A stretch of DNA of 64,000 nucleotides from Microbacterium sp. cf332. GTDB taxonomy: Bacteria > Actinomycetota > Actinomycetes > Actinomycetales > Microbacteriaceae. Shown piece by piece: positions 1 through 13,833 of this stretch (its first letter is position 1; every line of letters starts with the position of its first letter). The stretch lies in contig NZ_FNKN01000002.1 in NCBI RefSeq assembly GCF_900102175.1, positions 496,001 through 560,000 on the forward strand, in the 5' to 3' direction. The position numbers and the translations under genes were made by a program. The notes under the pieces were generated by a model, which saw only the letters and a list, made by a program, of their open reading frames with translations, had not been told where the DNA came from and did no database searches.

Positions 1-1
1 C

Positions 2-331
2 CGTCAGAGCCTGCCGCCGCGGACGGCACATGGCACCGCGGTGCCGTCGATGATCGCGGTATCGGACCCCGCCGTCGTCGTCGAGGCGATCAAGCTCGCC
101 GAGGACGGGAGCGGCGACCTGGTGGTGCGTCTGTACGAGGCCCACGGCGATCGGGCCGCCGCTACGCTGAGCACGACGATCGCCTGGGACGGGGTCGAGA
201 CCACCGACCTGCTCGAGCGCCCGATGCCGGGAACGGCCGTGTCATCGGTGTCCGACCGTGCCGTGGATCTCGTCCTCCGACCGTTCGAGCTCGTGACGCT
301 GCGCTTCCGCTCGCCGCGGCCCGCCGCGTGA
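2..331 (+). CDS. alpha-mannosidase (GH38), C-terminal end only
   Basis: The 5' part lies outside the window; an open frame runs from base 2 to the TGA at 329-331. The visible about 109 residues look like the end of the C-terminal beta-sandwich of bacterial GH38 alpha-mannosidases: the family pattern of valine-rich strand, EAIKLAEDGSGDLVVRLYEA, then a strand ending LRPFELVTLRF. None of the catalytic residues is in view. The following alpha-galactosidase lies 44 nt downstream on the same strand, suggesting a shared operon for breakdown of mannose/galactose-containing glycans. Confidence 0.75.
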   Translation, partial: RQSLPPRTAHGTAVPSMIAVSDPAVVVEAIKLAEDGSGDLVVRLYEAHGDRAAATLSTTIAWDGVETTDLLERPMPGTAVSSVSDRAVDLVLRPFELVTLRFRSPRPAA

Positions 332-375
332 CCGGCGGCTTCCGCCTGACGACCCGACCCGACCAAGGAGAACTC

Positions 376-2592
376 ATGGCCGAGAGCGCGCCGACCCCGG
401 TCCCCGTTCCGACCGATGCCTACCTGCACCTGACCGCGGCCGGCGTCAGCGTCGTCATCGATGCGACGCACGGGCGGCTGCCCGCCATCCTGCACTGGGG
501 AGTCGGGCTCGGCCCGCTGAGCGAAGAGGACGCCGCGGCGCTCGCGCTCGCCGCCGTCGAGCCGACGCCGGGCAACGTCGTCGACGTGCCGGTGCGCGTC
601 GCCATCCTCCCCGAGCATCACGCCGGGTGGGAGGGCAAGCCGGGCATCGTCGGCCACCGCGAAGGAGCCGCCTGGTCGCCCCGGTTCGCGGCGGACGCCA
701 TCGCCGTCGCGGGCGTGGAGCCGGCGCAGACGCGGACCGACGGACGGCTCGTCGAGACGGGCGCGGCCGTCGTCACCGTCGACGCGACCGACGAGGTCGC
801 CGGGTTGGGGCTGCAGCTCGAGATCGAGCTGCTCGCGAGCGGCCTCCTGCGCGCGCGAGCGACCCTGCGCAACACGGCGGCGGGCACCTACTCCGTCGGC
901 GACGTCACGCTCGCGCTGCCGATCCCGGTGCGGGCCCGCGAGATCCTCGACTTCTCCGGCCGGTGGAGCCGGGAGCGTGTTCCGCAGCGCCGCGACCTCG
1001 TCGTCGGCATCCACGAGCGCGAGGGCCGCAAGGGTCGCACCGGACCCGACGCGGCGACGGTGCTGAGCGTCGGCACGCCGGGGTTCGGCTTCCGGTCGGG
1101 CGACGTGTGGGGCATCCACGTCGGCTTCAGCGGCAACCATCGCCACTACGCCGAGCGGCTGTCGGCCGGCGCGCAGGTGATCGGCGGTGGCGAGCTGCTG
1201 CTTCCCGGCGAGGTGCGACTCGGCGAGGGTGAGAGCTACCGGTCGCCCTGGCTCTACGGTGCGTTCGGCGAGGGTCTCGACGACCAGGCGCACCGCTTCC
1301 ACCGGTTCCTGCGCAGCCGCGAGACCCACCCCGCGTCCTCGCGCCCGGTCACGCTGAACGTCTGGGAGGCCGTCTACTTCGATCACGACGCCGACCGCCT
1401 CATCGATCTGGCCGAACGAGCCGCGGCCCTGGGCGTCGAGCGCTACGTCCTCGACGACGGCTGGTTCACGGGACGCCGCAACGACCACCGCGGACTCGGG
1501 GACTGGACCGTCGACCCGGACGTCTGGCCTCGCGGTCTCCATCCGCTCGTCGACCGGGTGACGTCGCTCGGGATGCAGTTCGGCCTGTGGTTCGAGCCCG
1601 AGATGATCAACGAGGACAGCGAGCTCGCGCGGGCGCATCCCGAGTGGATGATGCAGACGGGCGAACGAGTGCCGGTGCCGGGCCGCGACCAGCAGGTGCT
1701 CAATCTCGGCATCCCGGACGCGTACCGATACGTGCTCGACGCCATGACCGCGATCCTCACCGAGTACAACATCTCCTACATCAAATGGGACCACAACCGC
1801 GACCTCGTGGATGCGGGAACGGCGCCCGACGGGCGGGCGGGCGTGCACGAGCAGACCCTCGCGGCATACCGGCTGATGGACGAACTCAAGCGGCGGTTCC
1901 GGGGCCTCGAGATCGAATCGTGCTCGTCGGGCGGAGCCCGGGTCGACCTCGGCGTGATCGAGCGCACCGACCGCGTGTGGGTGAGCGACTGCATCGACCC
2001 GCTCGAGCGTCAGCAGATGATGCGCTGGACGATGCAGCTCATGCCGGCGGAGCTGCTTGGCTCGCACATCGGTTCCGGTGTCAACCACACCACCGGTCGG
2101 GCGCACGCCCTGTCGTTCCGCGCGGGTACGGCACTGTACGGGCACTTCGGCATCGAGTGGGACCTCGCGAAGGCCACGGCGGAGGAGAACGCCGACCTCA
2201 CCGAGTGGATCCGGTTCTACAAGGAGCACCGTGCCCTCCTCCACCGCGGCGAGATGATGCGCGCGGATGAGATCGATCCCGCCTTCCAGGTCTACGGCGC
2301 CGTGGCCGCGGACCGCTCGGAGGCGCTCGTCTTCCTCGCCTTCCTCACACGGTCGGTCGTCTCGCCGCGGGGCCGGTTCACGATCCCGGGTCTCGATCCC
2401 GACAGGCGGTACCGGGTCTCGCCGGTGACCGTCGGCACCGCCGACCCCGGACGGGCCGACCCGCCCTGGTACTCCGATGGCGCGGGCGTCGTGATGAGCG
2501 GACGAGCACTCGCCACGTCGGGGCTGCACCTGCCGGGGTCGTTCCCCGAGCGGGTGGTGCTCCTGCGGGTCACGGAGCATCCGCACGGCTGA
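376..2592 (+). CDS. alpha-galactosidase, GH36
   Basis: 738 residues, the usual length for bacterial GH36 enzymes, which release terminal alpha-linked galactose from raffinose-type sugars and galactomannan. The GH36 motif series is intact: WEAVYFDHD, YVLDDGWF, WFEPEMIN, IKWDHNRD (predicted nucleophile D472) and VWVSDCIDP (predicted acid/base D538). An N-terminal beta-supersandwich domain precedes the TIM barrel. No signal peptide is seen, so it should be cytoplasmic. I chose ATG 376 because AAGGAG lies at 365-370; a GTG at 328 overlapping the upstream stop would add 16 residues and has no comparable site. Confidence 0.93.
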   Translation: MAESAPTPVPVPTDAYLHLTAAGVSVVIDATHGRLPAILHWGVGLGPLSEEDAAALALAAVEPTPGNVVDVPVRVAILPEHHAGWEGKPGIVGHREGAAWSPRFAADAIAVAGVEPAQTRTDGRLVETGAAVVTVDATDEVAGLGLQLEIELLASGLLRARATLRNTAAGTYSVGDVTLALPIPVRAREILDFSGRWSRERVPQRRDLVVGIHEREGRKGRTGPDAATVLSVGTPGFGFRSGDVWGIHVGFSGNHRHYAERLSAGAQVIGGGELLLPGEVRLGEGESYRSPWLYGAFGEGLDDQAHRFHRFLRSRETHPASSRPVTLNVWEAVYFDHDADRLIDLAERAAALGVERYVLDDGWFTGRRNDHRGLGDWTVDPDVWPRGLHPLVDRVTSLGMQFGLWFEPEMINEDSELARAHPEWMMQTGERVPVPGRDQQVLNLGIPDAYRYVLDAMTAILTEYNISYIKWDHNRDLVDAGTAPDGRAGVHEQTLAAYRLMDELKRRFRGLEIESCSSGGARVDLGVIERTDRVWVSDCIDPLERQQMMRWTMQLMPAELLGSHIGSGVNHTTGRAHALSFRAGTALYGHFGIEWDLAKATAEENADLTEWIRFYKEHRALLHRGEMMRADEIDPAFQVYGAVAADRSEALVFLAFLTRSVVSPRGRFTIPGLDPDRRYRVSPVTVGTADPGRADPPWYSDGAGVVMSGRALATSGLHLPGSFPERVVLLRVTEHPHG

Positions 2593-2634
2593 GAGGCTGC
2601 GGCCGGGCCCGTCGGCGACGATCGGCGGGCTCGT

Positions 2635-2663
2635 TTGCGGGGCGCGCTGCCCTCGCCTACGCT
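2635..2663 (+). promoter_or_regulatory. sigma70-type promoter of the beta-glucoside operon
   Basis: TTGCGG (2635-2640) and TACGCT (2658-2663) are separated by exactly 17 bp. The predicted transcript starts near 2670, right at the first base of the antiterminator element. Confidence 0.6.
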
Positions 2664-2669
2664 GAACGT

Positions 2670-2697
2670 GGCTTGTTACCGGTTCCCGGGCAATACC
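2670..2697 (+). promoter_or_regulatory. ribonucleic antiterminator (RAT) of LicT/BglG type
   Basis: The 28-nt element starts GGCTTGTTAC and ends GGGCAATACC, with a short CGG/CCG distal stem closed by a 3-nt loop. It matches the known sac/bgl/lic RAT pattern (GGATTGTTAC, 3-bp stem, GGCAAAACC) at nearly every conserved position. It sits between the promoter and a gene encoding a LicT-type RNA-binding protein. A competing hairpin follows: 2699-2705 pairs with 2712-2718, and ATACC 2693-2697 can pair with GGTAT 2732-2736, which overlaps the Shine-Dalgarno of the next gene. There is no U-tract, so control could act on translation rather than termination. Confidence 0.7.
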
Positions 2698-2741
2698 GAT
2701 CCGTCGGAGTAGACGGATTCACCGTCCCAGAGGTATCGCCC

Positions 2742-3566
2742 ATGATCGTCCGCCGTGTGCTCAACAACAGCGTCGTCGACGCCCTCGACGACGCGATGCG
2801 CGAGGTCATCGTGCTCGGTCGCGGGATCGGCTTCCGCGCTCAGCCGGGCGACACGATCGACGCGACGGCGATCGAGAAAGTCTTCCGGCTCGACGACAGC
2901 GCTCAGGGCAGCCGACTGGCGCAGGTCGCGGCCGACGTGCCGGCCGAGATCCTCGCCGTGACCGACGAGATCGTGACGCTCGCACGCGAGCAGCTCACCG
3001 AGAAGCTCAGCGATTCGGTCTACGCCGCGCTCGCCGACCACATCGCCTTCGCGGTGCACCGCGTACGCGAGAACATCGACCTCGCGTCGGCGCTCGAGGC
3101 CGATGTGCGCCGCTTCTACCCGAAGGAATACGCGGTCGCCAGCAACGCGCTGCCGCTCGTCGAGGCCGCCACCGGGGTCGCGATGCCGGTGGCGGAGGCC
3201 GCGAACATCGCACTGCACCTCATCACCGCCGAGGTGGGCGGCGGTGACGGATCGGCGGCGGCCCTGACGAGCTTCACGCAGGACGTCCTCGACATCGTCC
3301 GGCTGCACTTCGGCATCGTCTACGCCGACGACGACCCCGCGTACGCCCGGTTCGCCACGCACGTCCGCTACTTCGCGCAGCGCGTGCTCGCCGGCACCGT
3401 GATCGAGCGCGACGACGATGAGCTGATGGCCCTGCTGCGCCGCCAGCTGCCCCACGTCTTCGCGGCGATCGACCGTATCGAGGCCTACGTCCGCGAAGCC
3501 CACCACCACACGATGACCTCGACCGAGAAGGTCTACATCGCCATGCACGTCAGTCGCTTCGTCTGA
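2742..3566 (+). CDS. licT: BglG/LicT-family transcription antiterminator
   Basis: 274 residues with the family's three-domain order: CAT RNA-binding domain (about 1-56), PRD1 (about 70-165) and PRD2 (about 170-274). H100 and H106 in PRD1 and H269 near the C-terminus fall at or near the positions of PTS-phosphorylated histidines in LicT. Such proteins bind RAT RNA and, depending on phosphorylation by HPr and EII, allow expression of beta-glucoside genes. ATG 2742 follows AGAGG at 2729-2733; an earlier ATG at 2673 would lie inside the RAT and is rejected. It heads the operon with the PTS permease and phospho-beta-glucosidase and probably controls its own mRNA. Confidence 0.92.
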   Translation: MIVRRVLNNSVVDALDDAMREVIVLGRGIGFRAQPGDTIDATAIEKVFRLDDSAQGSRLAQVAADVPAEILAVTDEIVTLAREQLTEKLSDSVYAALADHIAFAVHRVRENIDLASALEADVRRFYPKEYAVASNALPLVEAATGVAMPVAEAANIALHLITAEVGGGDGSAAALTSFTQDVLDIVRLHFGIVYADDDPAYARFATHVRYFAQRVLAGTVIERDDDELMALLRRQLPHVFAAIDRIEAYVREAHHHTMTSTEKVYIAMHVSRFV

Positions 3567-7001
<3,435 letters not shown>

Positions 7002-7037
7002 GTCGCGACGCGGCGTCGGCCGTCACCCGTCGCACAT

Positions 7038-7084
7038 GACGCGACCCGCCGCATCCGGATCGATCGGATGCGGCGGGTCGCGTC
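7038..7084. terminator. bidirectional hairpin terminator between bglA and argG
   Basis: Perfect 20-bp inverted repeat (7038-7057 and 7065-7084, arm GACGCGACCCGCCGCATCCG) around a 7-nt loop, in the gap between two convergent genes. There is no clear U-tract, as is common in high-GC actinobacteria. Confidence 0.75.
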
Positions 7085-7105
7085 GTACGGGGGCGGTTCG
7101 CCGGG

Positions 7106-8707
<1,602 letters not shown>

Positions 8708-9541
8708 TCAGCCCTTCGTGACGGGGACGACCAGGCCGCCCCAGGTCTCGTTCTCGAAGTCGGCGACCTCCGACGAGGTCAGCAGGTCGTAGAGCGCGAC
8801 GATGCGGGGGTCGTCCTTCAGGTCGGGACGGGTCGCGAGCACGTTGTAGTAGGGGCTGCCCTCGCCCTCGGTGAGGATCGCCTGGTCGGCCGTGAGGCCT
8901 GCGGGCAGCGCGAAGCTGATCGTGACGAAGGCGGCGTCGACGTCGGGCACCGCCTGCGGCAGCGTCGCGTTCTCGATCTCCTGGAACTGGAAGTCGCGCG
9001 GGTTGTCGGTGATGCCGGTGAGGTCGGCGACGTCGTCGGAGACCTCGATGAGACCCTCCTGCGCGAGCAGCTTGAGCGCGCGGCCCTCGTTGGTCGGGTC
9101 ATTCGGGATGGCGATCGTCGCGCCGTCCTCGAGGTCGTCGAGGCTGTCGACCTTGTCCGAGTAGAACGCGGCCGACGGCAGGTAGGCCTCGCCGACGCTG
9201 ATGAGGTCGGAGCCGGTGTTGGTGTTGAAGTTCTCGAGGAACGTCGAGTTCTGGAACAGGTTCGCGTCGATCGAGCCGTCGACCAGCGCCGTGTTGGGGG
9301 TGTTGTAGTCGGTGAACGGCACGAACTCGATCGTGAGTCCCAGCTCGGCGGCGCCGTTCTCGGCGATGTGGTTGAGGATGTCGCCCGCCGGGGTCTGCAG
9401 CGCGCCGACCTTGATGGTGCCGAGGCTGTCGCCGTCGGCGTCGCCCGAGTCGGATGCCGGCGAGCCGGCGCAGCCGGCGAGCAGAAGCGCGGCCGAGGCG
9501 ACGGCGGCGAGGAGGAGCGGGGTGCGTGCGGTACGGGACAT
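8708..9541 (-). CDS. metQ: methionine ABC transporter, substrate-binding lipoprotein (NlpA/MetQ)
   Basis: 277 residues with a signal peptide and lipobox LLLAGC, so it is a lipid-anchored extracellular receptor. The mature part matches NlpA/MetQ, for example the TIKVGAL start and the FVPFTDYNTPNTALVDGSIDANLFQN region. ATG 9541 follows a GAGAGGA ribosome site; an upstream ATG at 9565 lies before that site. It is the last gene of metN-metI-metQ, 75 nt after metI. Substrate is inferred from the family: methionine, perhaps its D-form or sulfoxide. Confidence 0.9.
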   Translation of the reverse strand: MSRTARTPLLLAAVASAALLLAGCAGSPASDSGDADGDSLGTIKVGALQTPAGDILNHIAENGAAELGLTIEFVPFTDYNTPNTALVDGSIDANLFQNSTFLENFNTNTGSDLISVGEAYLPSAAFYSDKVDSLDDLEDGATIAIPNDPTNEGRALKLLAQEGLIEVSDDVADLTGITDNPRDFQFQEIENATLPQAVPDVDAAFVTISFALPAGLTADQAILTEGEGSPYYNVLATRPDLKDDPRIVALYDLLTSSEVADFENETWGGLVVPVTKG

Positions 9542-9616
9542 GGAGGGTTCCTCTCGGGATGACATGCGGTGCTGGCGGTGCTGAGGAGCGGTGCTGGCGG
9601 AGCGTGGGTGAGCGGG

Positions 9617-10360
9617 TCAGGCGGTGCTGCGGGCGTCGGCCCGCTGCATTCGGGCGCTCGACGCGGCCGTGCGGGCTCGGGGCGAGCGGCGGGCGAGACG
9701 ACGCGCGCCCCAGCTCGCGAGGCCCTGCAGCACCATGACGATCGCGAAGATCACGACGATGACGCTGACGATGTGGATCCAGCTGTACTGCTGGTACCCG
9801 TAGCGGATGGCGACGTCACCGAGGCCGCCGCCCGCGACAGTGCCGACCATCGCCGAGAAGTTGATGATCGAGGTCACGGTCGTCGACAGGCCGAGCAGCA
9901 TCGCGGGCGCTGCCTCGGGCAGCAGCACCTTGGTCACGAGCTGCCAGCGGCTCGCCCCCAGCGAGGCGGCGACCTCGAGCAGGCCGTCGTCGACTTCCTT
10001 GATCGCGATCTCGACCATGCGGGCGAAGAACGGGATGGCGACGACCGAGAGCGGCACGATCGCCGCGGTCGGTCCGATGAAGGTGCCGACGATGAGGCGC
10101 GTGAACGGGATCAGCGCGACCATCAGGATGATGAACGGCACCGAGCGGCCGAGGTTGACGATGAAGTCGAGCACGCGATTGACGACGACGCCGGTGCGGC
10201 GCGAGCCGAACGGGGTCGCGAGGAAGCGTCCCTGCTCGGTGCCGACGAGCACCACGCCGAGGGGCAGGCCGATGACGATCGTCGCGAGCAGGGCGACGCC
10301 GACCATGTAGAGGGTCTGACCCGTCGCGACGAGCAGCAGGGTGAGCAGTTGCTCGTTCAT
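9617..10360 (-). CDS. metI: methionine ABC transporter permease
   Basis: 247 residues with about five membrane segments and the binding-protein-dependent permease (EAA) loop around EVAASLGASRWQL. It pairs with MetN and MetQ for methionine uptake. The start ATG at 10360 overlaps the metN stop by ATGA. The C-terminal 30 residues are Arg/Ala-rich and probably cytoplasmic. Confidence 0.92.
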   Translation of the reverse strand: MNEQLLTLLLVATGQTLYMVGVALLATIVIGLPLGVVLVGTEQGRFLATPFGSRRTGVVVNRVLDFIVNLGRSVPFIILMVALIPFTRLIVGTFIGPTAAIVPLSVVAIPFFARMVEIAIKEVDDGLLEVAASLGASRWQLVTKVLLPEAAPAMLLGLSTTVTSIINFSAMVGTVAGGGLGDVAIRYGYQQYSWIHIVSVIVVIFAIVMVLQGLASWGARRLARRSPRARTAASSARMQRADARSTA

Positions 10361-11388
10361 GCGGCATCCCCTCGGTCGGTCGCGGGGCCGGCGCCCGCGG
10401 GGATGACGGCGCCGATCCCGCGCAGCACGTCGACGATGAGCCCCTGTCCGCGCAGGTCGGCGATGACGGCGGATGCCGCGGCCGCGGGCACCTCGAGGCG
10501 GGTGCGGCCGGCCTGCGTGCCGGCGATCTGTTCGACGAGAGCGCCGAGCAGCGAGACGTCGACCTCGTGCTCTCGCGCGATCCGGGCGATGACGGGACGG
10601 TCGGCGGTGCCGCCGGCGAAGGTGATGTCGATGACCGTCGCGCTCGGGTCGGCCCCGACAGGGATGGGTCCGAGCGGGAAGAGCTGCGAGGTGAGGCGCG
10701 AACCGGGTGTGCGGATGACGTCGGTCAGGCGGCCGCTCTCGATGATGCGCCCGTGCTCGAGGAGCGCGGCCGAGTCGCACGTCGACTTCACGACATCCAT
10801 CTCGTGCGTGATGAGCAGGACCGTCAGCCCGAGCTCCGCGTTGATCCGGCGGTAGAGGTCGAGGATGGCGGTCGTGGTCTCGGGGTCGAGCGCGCTCGTC
10901 GCCTCGTCGGACAGCAGCACGCTCGGCCCGCTCGCGAGGGCGCGCGCGATGCCGACGCGCTGCTGCTGGCCGCCCGACAGCTCGTGCACGGCCGCGTCTG
11001 CGCGGTGTCCGAGCCCGACGAGGTCGAGCATCTCCTGCGCGCGGGCGCGACGGCGGGCCTTCGACGTGCCGTCGAGCTCGAGTGCGAGCTCGACGTTGCC
11101 CCGCACCGACCGGCTGCCCAGCAGGTTGAAGCGCTGGAAGACCATGCCGATGCGCCGACGTGCCGCGCGCAGGCTGCTCGCGTCGAGGGCGGTCAGATCG
11201 ACGCCGTCGACGACCACCCGGCCTGTATCCGGGCGCTCGATGAGGTTGACCATCCGGGCGAGGGTGCTCTTTCCCGCGCCGGATTGGCCGACGATGCCGA
11301 AGATCTCCCCCGAGGGGATCTCCAGCGAGACGTCGTCGACGGCGGGTACGCCGGCGTACGTCTTCGATACGTGCTCGAGCGCGATCAC
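10357..11388 (-). CDS. metN: methionine ABC transporter ATP-binding protein
   Basis: 343 residues. Walker A GQSGAGKST is at residues 34-42, followed by the LSGGQQQR signature and a DEATSALDPE Walker B region. The C-terminal about 100 residues form the NIL domain that in MetN senses methionine and inhibits transport. GTG 11388 has GGAAAGG upstream. It begins the metNIQ operon. No S-box-like riboswitch was recognised in the 228-bp gap upstream. Confidence 0.93.
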   Translation of the reverse strand: MIALEHVSKTYAGVPAVDDVSLEIPSGEIFGIVGQSGAGKSTLARMVNLIERPDTGRVVVDGVDLTALDASSLRAARRRIGMVFQRFNLLGSRSVRGNVELALELDGTSKARRRARAQEMLDLVGLGHRADAAVHELSGGQQQRVGIARALASGPSVLLSDEATSALDPETTTAILDLYRRINAELGLTVLLITHEMDVVKSTCDSAALLEHGRIIESGRLTDVIRTPGSRLTSQLFPLGPIPVGADPSATVIDITFAGGTADRPVIARIAREHEVDVSLLGALVEQIAGTQAGRTRLEVPAAAASAVIADLRGQGLIVDVLRGIGAVIPAGAGPATDRGDAA

Positions 11389-11616
11389 GGTCGGCCTTTC
11401 CGGAGGTCTGCGCCGTCGGGTGGTCGGCGTCACCCCCGAGTTTCCCGCCCCCGGCGCCCCGCACCGAATTCCCGTTACCCCAGATGTCGCTGCGGCTTGC
11501 GGTCACGCGGTCGCGACCCGTCGCGCGAGCCGGCACCGAGCCGGCGGCGGACGGACGGTCGGATGCTGCGGACGTTCGGTCGGGCGCGCGCTCTCCGGTG
11601 CGGTCAGGATCGGATC

Positions 11617-12825
11617 ATGACCTCGACCGCATCCATCCCCCTCGCCGCGCGACCCGCCGAGCCCATGAGGTACGGCGGCCTCGTCGTCGTCATGCTCATG
11701 GGGTTCCTCGTGGTCACCGCGGAGTTCCTTCCCAATGGCGTCCTGACCGAGATGGCCGCAGGCCTCGGGGTGACCCCGGGGCAGGCGGGTCAGTCGGTGA
11801 CGATCACGGCGCTCGCCGGTCTCCTCGTGGCTCCGACGATCGGGCTGATCTTCCCGCGCCTCGACCGCCGCGCTCTGCTCGTCGGGGCGGCGGTCGCGGC
11901 ATCCCTGTCGAGCATCGTCGTCGCGCTGTCGCCGCACCTGATCACGATCCTCGTCGCCCGTTTCTTCCTCGGCGCCGCGATCAGCGCGTTCTGGTCGATG
12001 TCGATCACCGTGGCAGCCCGCCTGGCGGGCCCCGATCGCATCGGCCGGGCGATGATGTTCACCTCGGCGGGGGTGTCGCTCGCGACCGTGGCCGGTGTGC
12101 CGCTCGGAGTGCTGCTCAGCGAGGTGCTCGACTGGCGCATCGCCTTCGCCGTCGTCGGGGCCGCCACCGCGGTCGTCGCGCTCGCCGTCCGTCTGACCCT
12201 GCCGGCGGTGCCCGCCGCGGCCGCGTCGAGCCTGCGCCCGCTCGTCGACTCGTTGCGCCGTCCCGGCATCGCGGCGGGCATGCTCGGCCACGTCCTGATC
12301 GTGCTCGGTCACTTCCTGGCGTACACCTACATCCGACTGGCCCTCGAGCGCGTCCCCGACGTCGGCGCCGAGACGATCGTCGTGCTGCTCGCCGTGTTCG
12401 GCGCGGGCGGCCTCATCGGCAACCTCGTGATCGGGATGCTGGTCGACCGGGCCTTCCGGGTGCTGGCGGTCACGGCCCCCGTCGTCATCGCCGTCGCGAT
12501 CGCCCTGCTCGTGGTGATGCCCGCGTCGATCCCGCTCGTCGTGCTCGCCGTGTTCGTGTGGGGGTTCTTCTTCGCCTCGTGGCTCATCATCGTCAACACG
12601 TGGGTGGGGCACCGGCTGCCGGATCGCCTCGAGGCCGGCGGCAGCCTCACCGTCACCGGGTTCCAGCTCGCGATCATGATCGCGGCGGGTCTCGGCGGCG
12701 TGCTCGTCGACCTGACGGGTGTCGTGGCGGTCGACCTCGTGGCGCTGGTGCTGCTGGGTGCGGGTGCGGCGCTGTTCGGCTGGGTGGTTCGCGGTCACGT
12801 CGCGGCGCGGCCGGGACACGAGTGA
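11617..12825 (+). CDS. MFS transporter (AraJ/DHA1-type efflux family)
   Basis: 402 residues with twelve predicted membrane segments. It has the DHA1 style LVVTAEFLPNGVLTEMAAGLGVT first helix and FPRLDRRALL cytoplasmic loop typical of sugar/drug efflux permeases such as AraJ. Substrate unknown. ATG 11617 follows AGGATCGG. It is divergent from metN and convergent with the AraC-type regulator, which may control it. Confidence 0.85.
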   Translation: MTSTASIPLAARPAEPMRYGGLVVVMLMGFLVVTAEFLPNGVLTEMAAGLGVTPGQAGQSVTITALAGLLVAPTIGLIFPRLDRRALLVGAAVAASLSSIVVALSPHLITILVARFFLGAAISAFWSMSITVAARLAGPDRIGRAMMFTSAGVSLATVAGVPLGVLLSEVLDWRIAFAVVGAATAVVALAVRLTLPAVPAAAASSLRPLVDSLRRPGIAAGMLGHVLIVLGHFLAYTYIRLALERVPDVGAETIVVLLAVFGAGGLIGNLVIGMLVDRAFRVLAVTAPVVIAVAIALLVVMPASIPLVVLAVFVWGFFFASWLIIVNTWVGHRLPDRLEAGGSLTVTGFQLAIMIAAGLGGVLVDLTGVVAVDLVALVLLGAGAALFGWVVRGHVAARPGHE

Positions 12826-12882
12826 CCCGCGACCGCTGACCCGCGAGCGGGACGCGGCGGGTTCGGTGTCGCTGCGGGGCCG

Positions 12883-13764
12883 TCAGCGCAACGACGGCGC
12901 CGCGTCCCGGACCCGCCACAGCGACGGCGCGACTCCGGTGAAACGGCGGAACGCGCGGCTGAAGCCCTCGTCGGAGCCGTAGCCCAGGGTGCGCGAGGTC
13001 TCCGAGACAGAGGCGCCCGATTCGAGCAGGTCCTTCGCGTGCCGCATCCGGACCTCGGTCACGTAGCTCGCCGGCGACCGGCCGTAGGCGCGGCGGAACC
13101 GGGCCGCGAACACGGTGCGCGACATCGCGCTGAGGCTCGCGAGCTGGTCGATCGTCCAGTCGCGTCCGGGCTCGGCGACGACCGCCTCGGCCGCGCGGCT
13201 GAGGAAGGGGTCTGTCGTGGGAGCGGGCCAGGCCGATGCGCCGGCCGAGCGAGCGGCCCACGCGCGGATCGCCGACAGCAGCACCGTCTTCACCATCATC
13301 CGGCAGATGACGGCGTCGCCCGATCGGCCGTCGGCGACGTCGACGCCGAGGTGCGCGACGAGCGCGGCGGCCGCCGGCTCGAGGCCGACGAAACCGTCGA
13401 TGAAGACGAAGGGCGGCAGCGGGGTGACCGCGGCGAGCGACACGTCGGCCGGCACGACGGTCAGCTCGGCGCCCGACTGCGAGGTGAGGGTGATGGGCCG
13501 GCATCCCAGGCTCATGAAGGCGTCACCGGCCAGGAGCGTGCGCGGGCCCGCTCCGGTCGCGGCGTCGGGGCCGGCGGCGCCGACGGTGCAGCTGGTTCCG
13601 GATGCCGGGGCGCCGGTCAGCTCGCCGGAGCGCACGTAGACCAGCGTCGCATCGCCGACGCCGAGCTGCAGCGACTCTCCCGGGGCGAGGCTCGCGCGGT
13701 GTGCGCGGCCCGGACGGATGTCGAGGGACGACAGGGCCTGCTCGAGAGCGATCGACGGGGTCAC
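12883..13764 (-). CDS. AraC-family regulator with cupin-type sensor
   Basis: 293 residues. The N-terminal about 190 residues resemble the cupin_6 ligand-binding domain seen in AraC regulators next to MFS genes. The C-terminal about 100 residues hold two helix-turn-helix motifs (IDQLASLSAMSRTVFAARFR and VSETSRTLGYGSDEGFSRAF). GTG 13764 is the first start in frame. Convergent with the MFS gene 57 bp away; control of that gene is an inference from position. Confidence 0.88.
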   Translation of the reverse strand: MTPSIALEQALSSLDIRPGRAHRASLAPGESLQLGVGDATLVYVRSGELTGAPASGTSCTVGAAGPDAATGAGPRTLLAGDAFMSLGCRPITLTSQSGAELTVVPADVSLAAVTPLPPFVFIDGFVGLEPAAAALVAHLGVDVADGRSGDAVICRMMVKTVLLSAIRAWAARSAGASAWPAPTTDPFLSRAAEAVVAEPGRDWTIDQLASLSAMSRTVFAARFRRAYGRSPASYVTEVRMRHAKDLLESGASVSETSRTLGYGSDEGFSRAFRRFTGVAPSLWRVRDAAPSLR

Positions 13765-13833
13765 GCTTCGATCAACGCCGCGCTGCGCGGGCTCATTCCG
13801 CCGAGCACCGCGCGGGTGTCGCCCGCGGTGGGG

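Noticed and set aside
4-2586. An 860-codon open frame on the minus strand opposite the alpha-galactosidase, and similar long frames opposite or across other genes (for example 3610-5631 minus, 7274-9562 plus, 24911-27034 upstream part).
   Set aside because: These are shadows produced by high GC third-codon bias. They are Arg/His/Asp/Ala-rich, match no family, and lie opposite genes with intact catalytic motifs.
11389-11616. Possible SAM (S-box) riboswitch before metN.
   Set aside because: No recognisable S-box core or terminator pair was found; the gap is plain GC-rich divergent promoter sequence.
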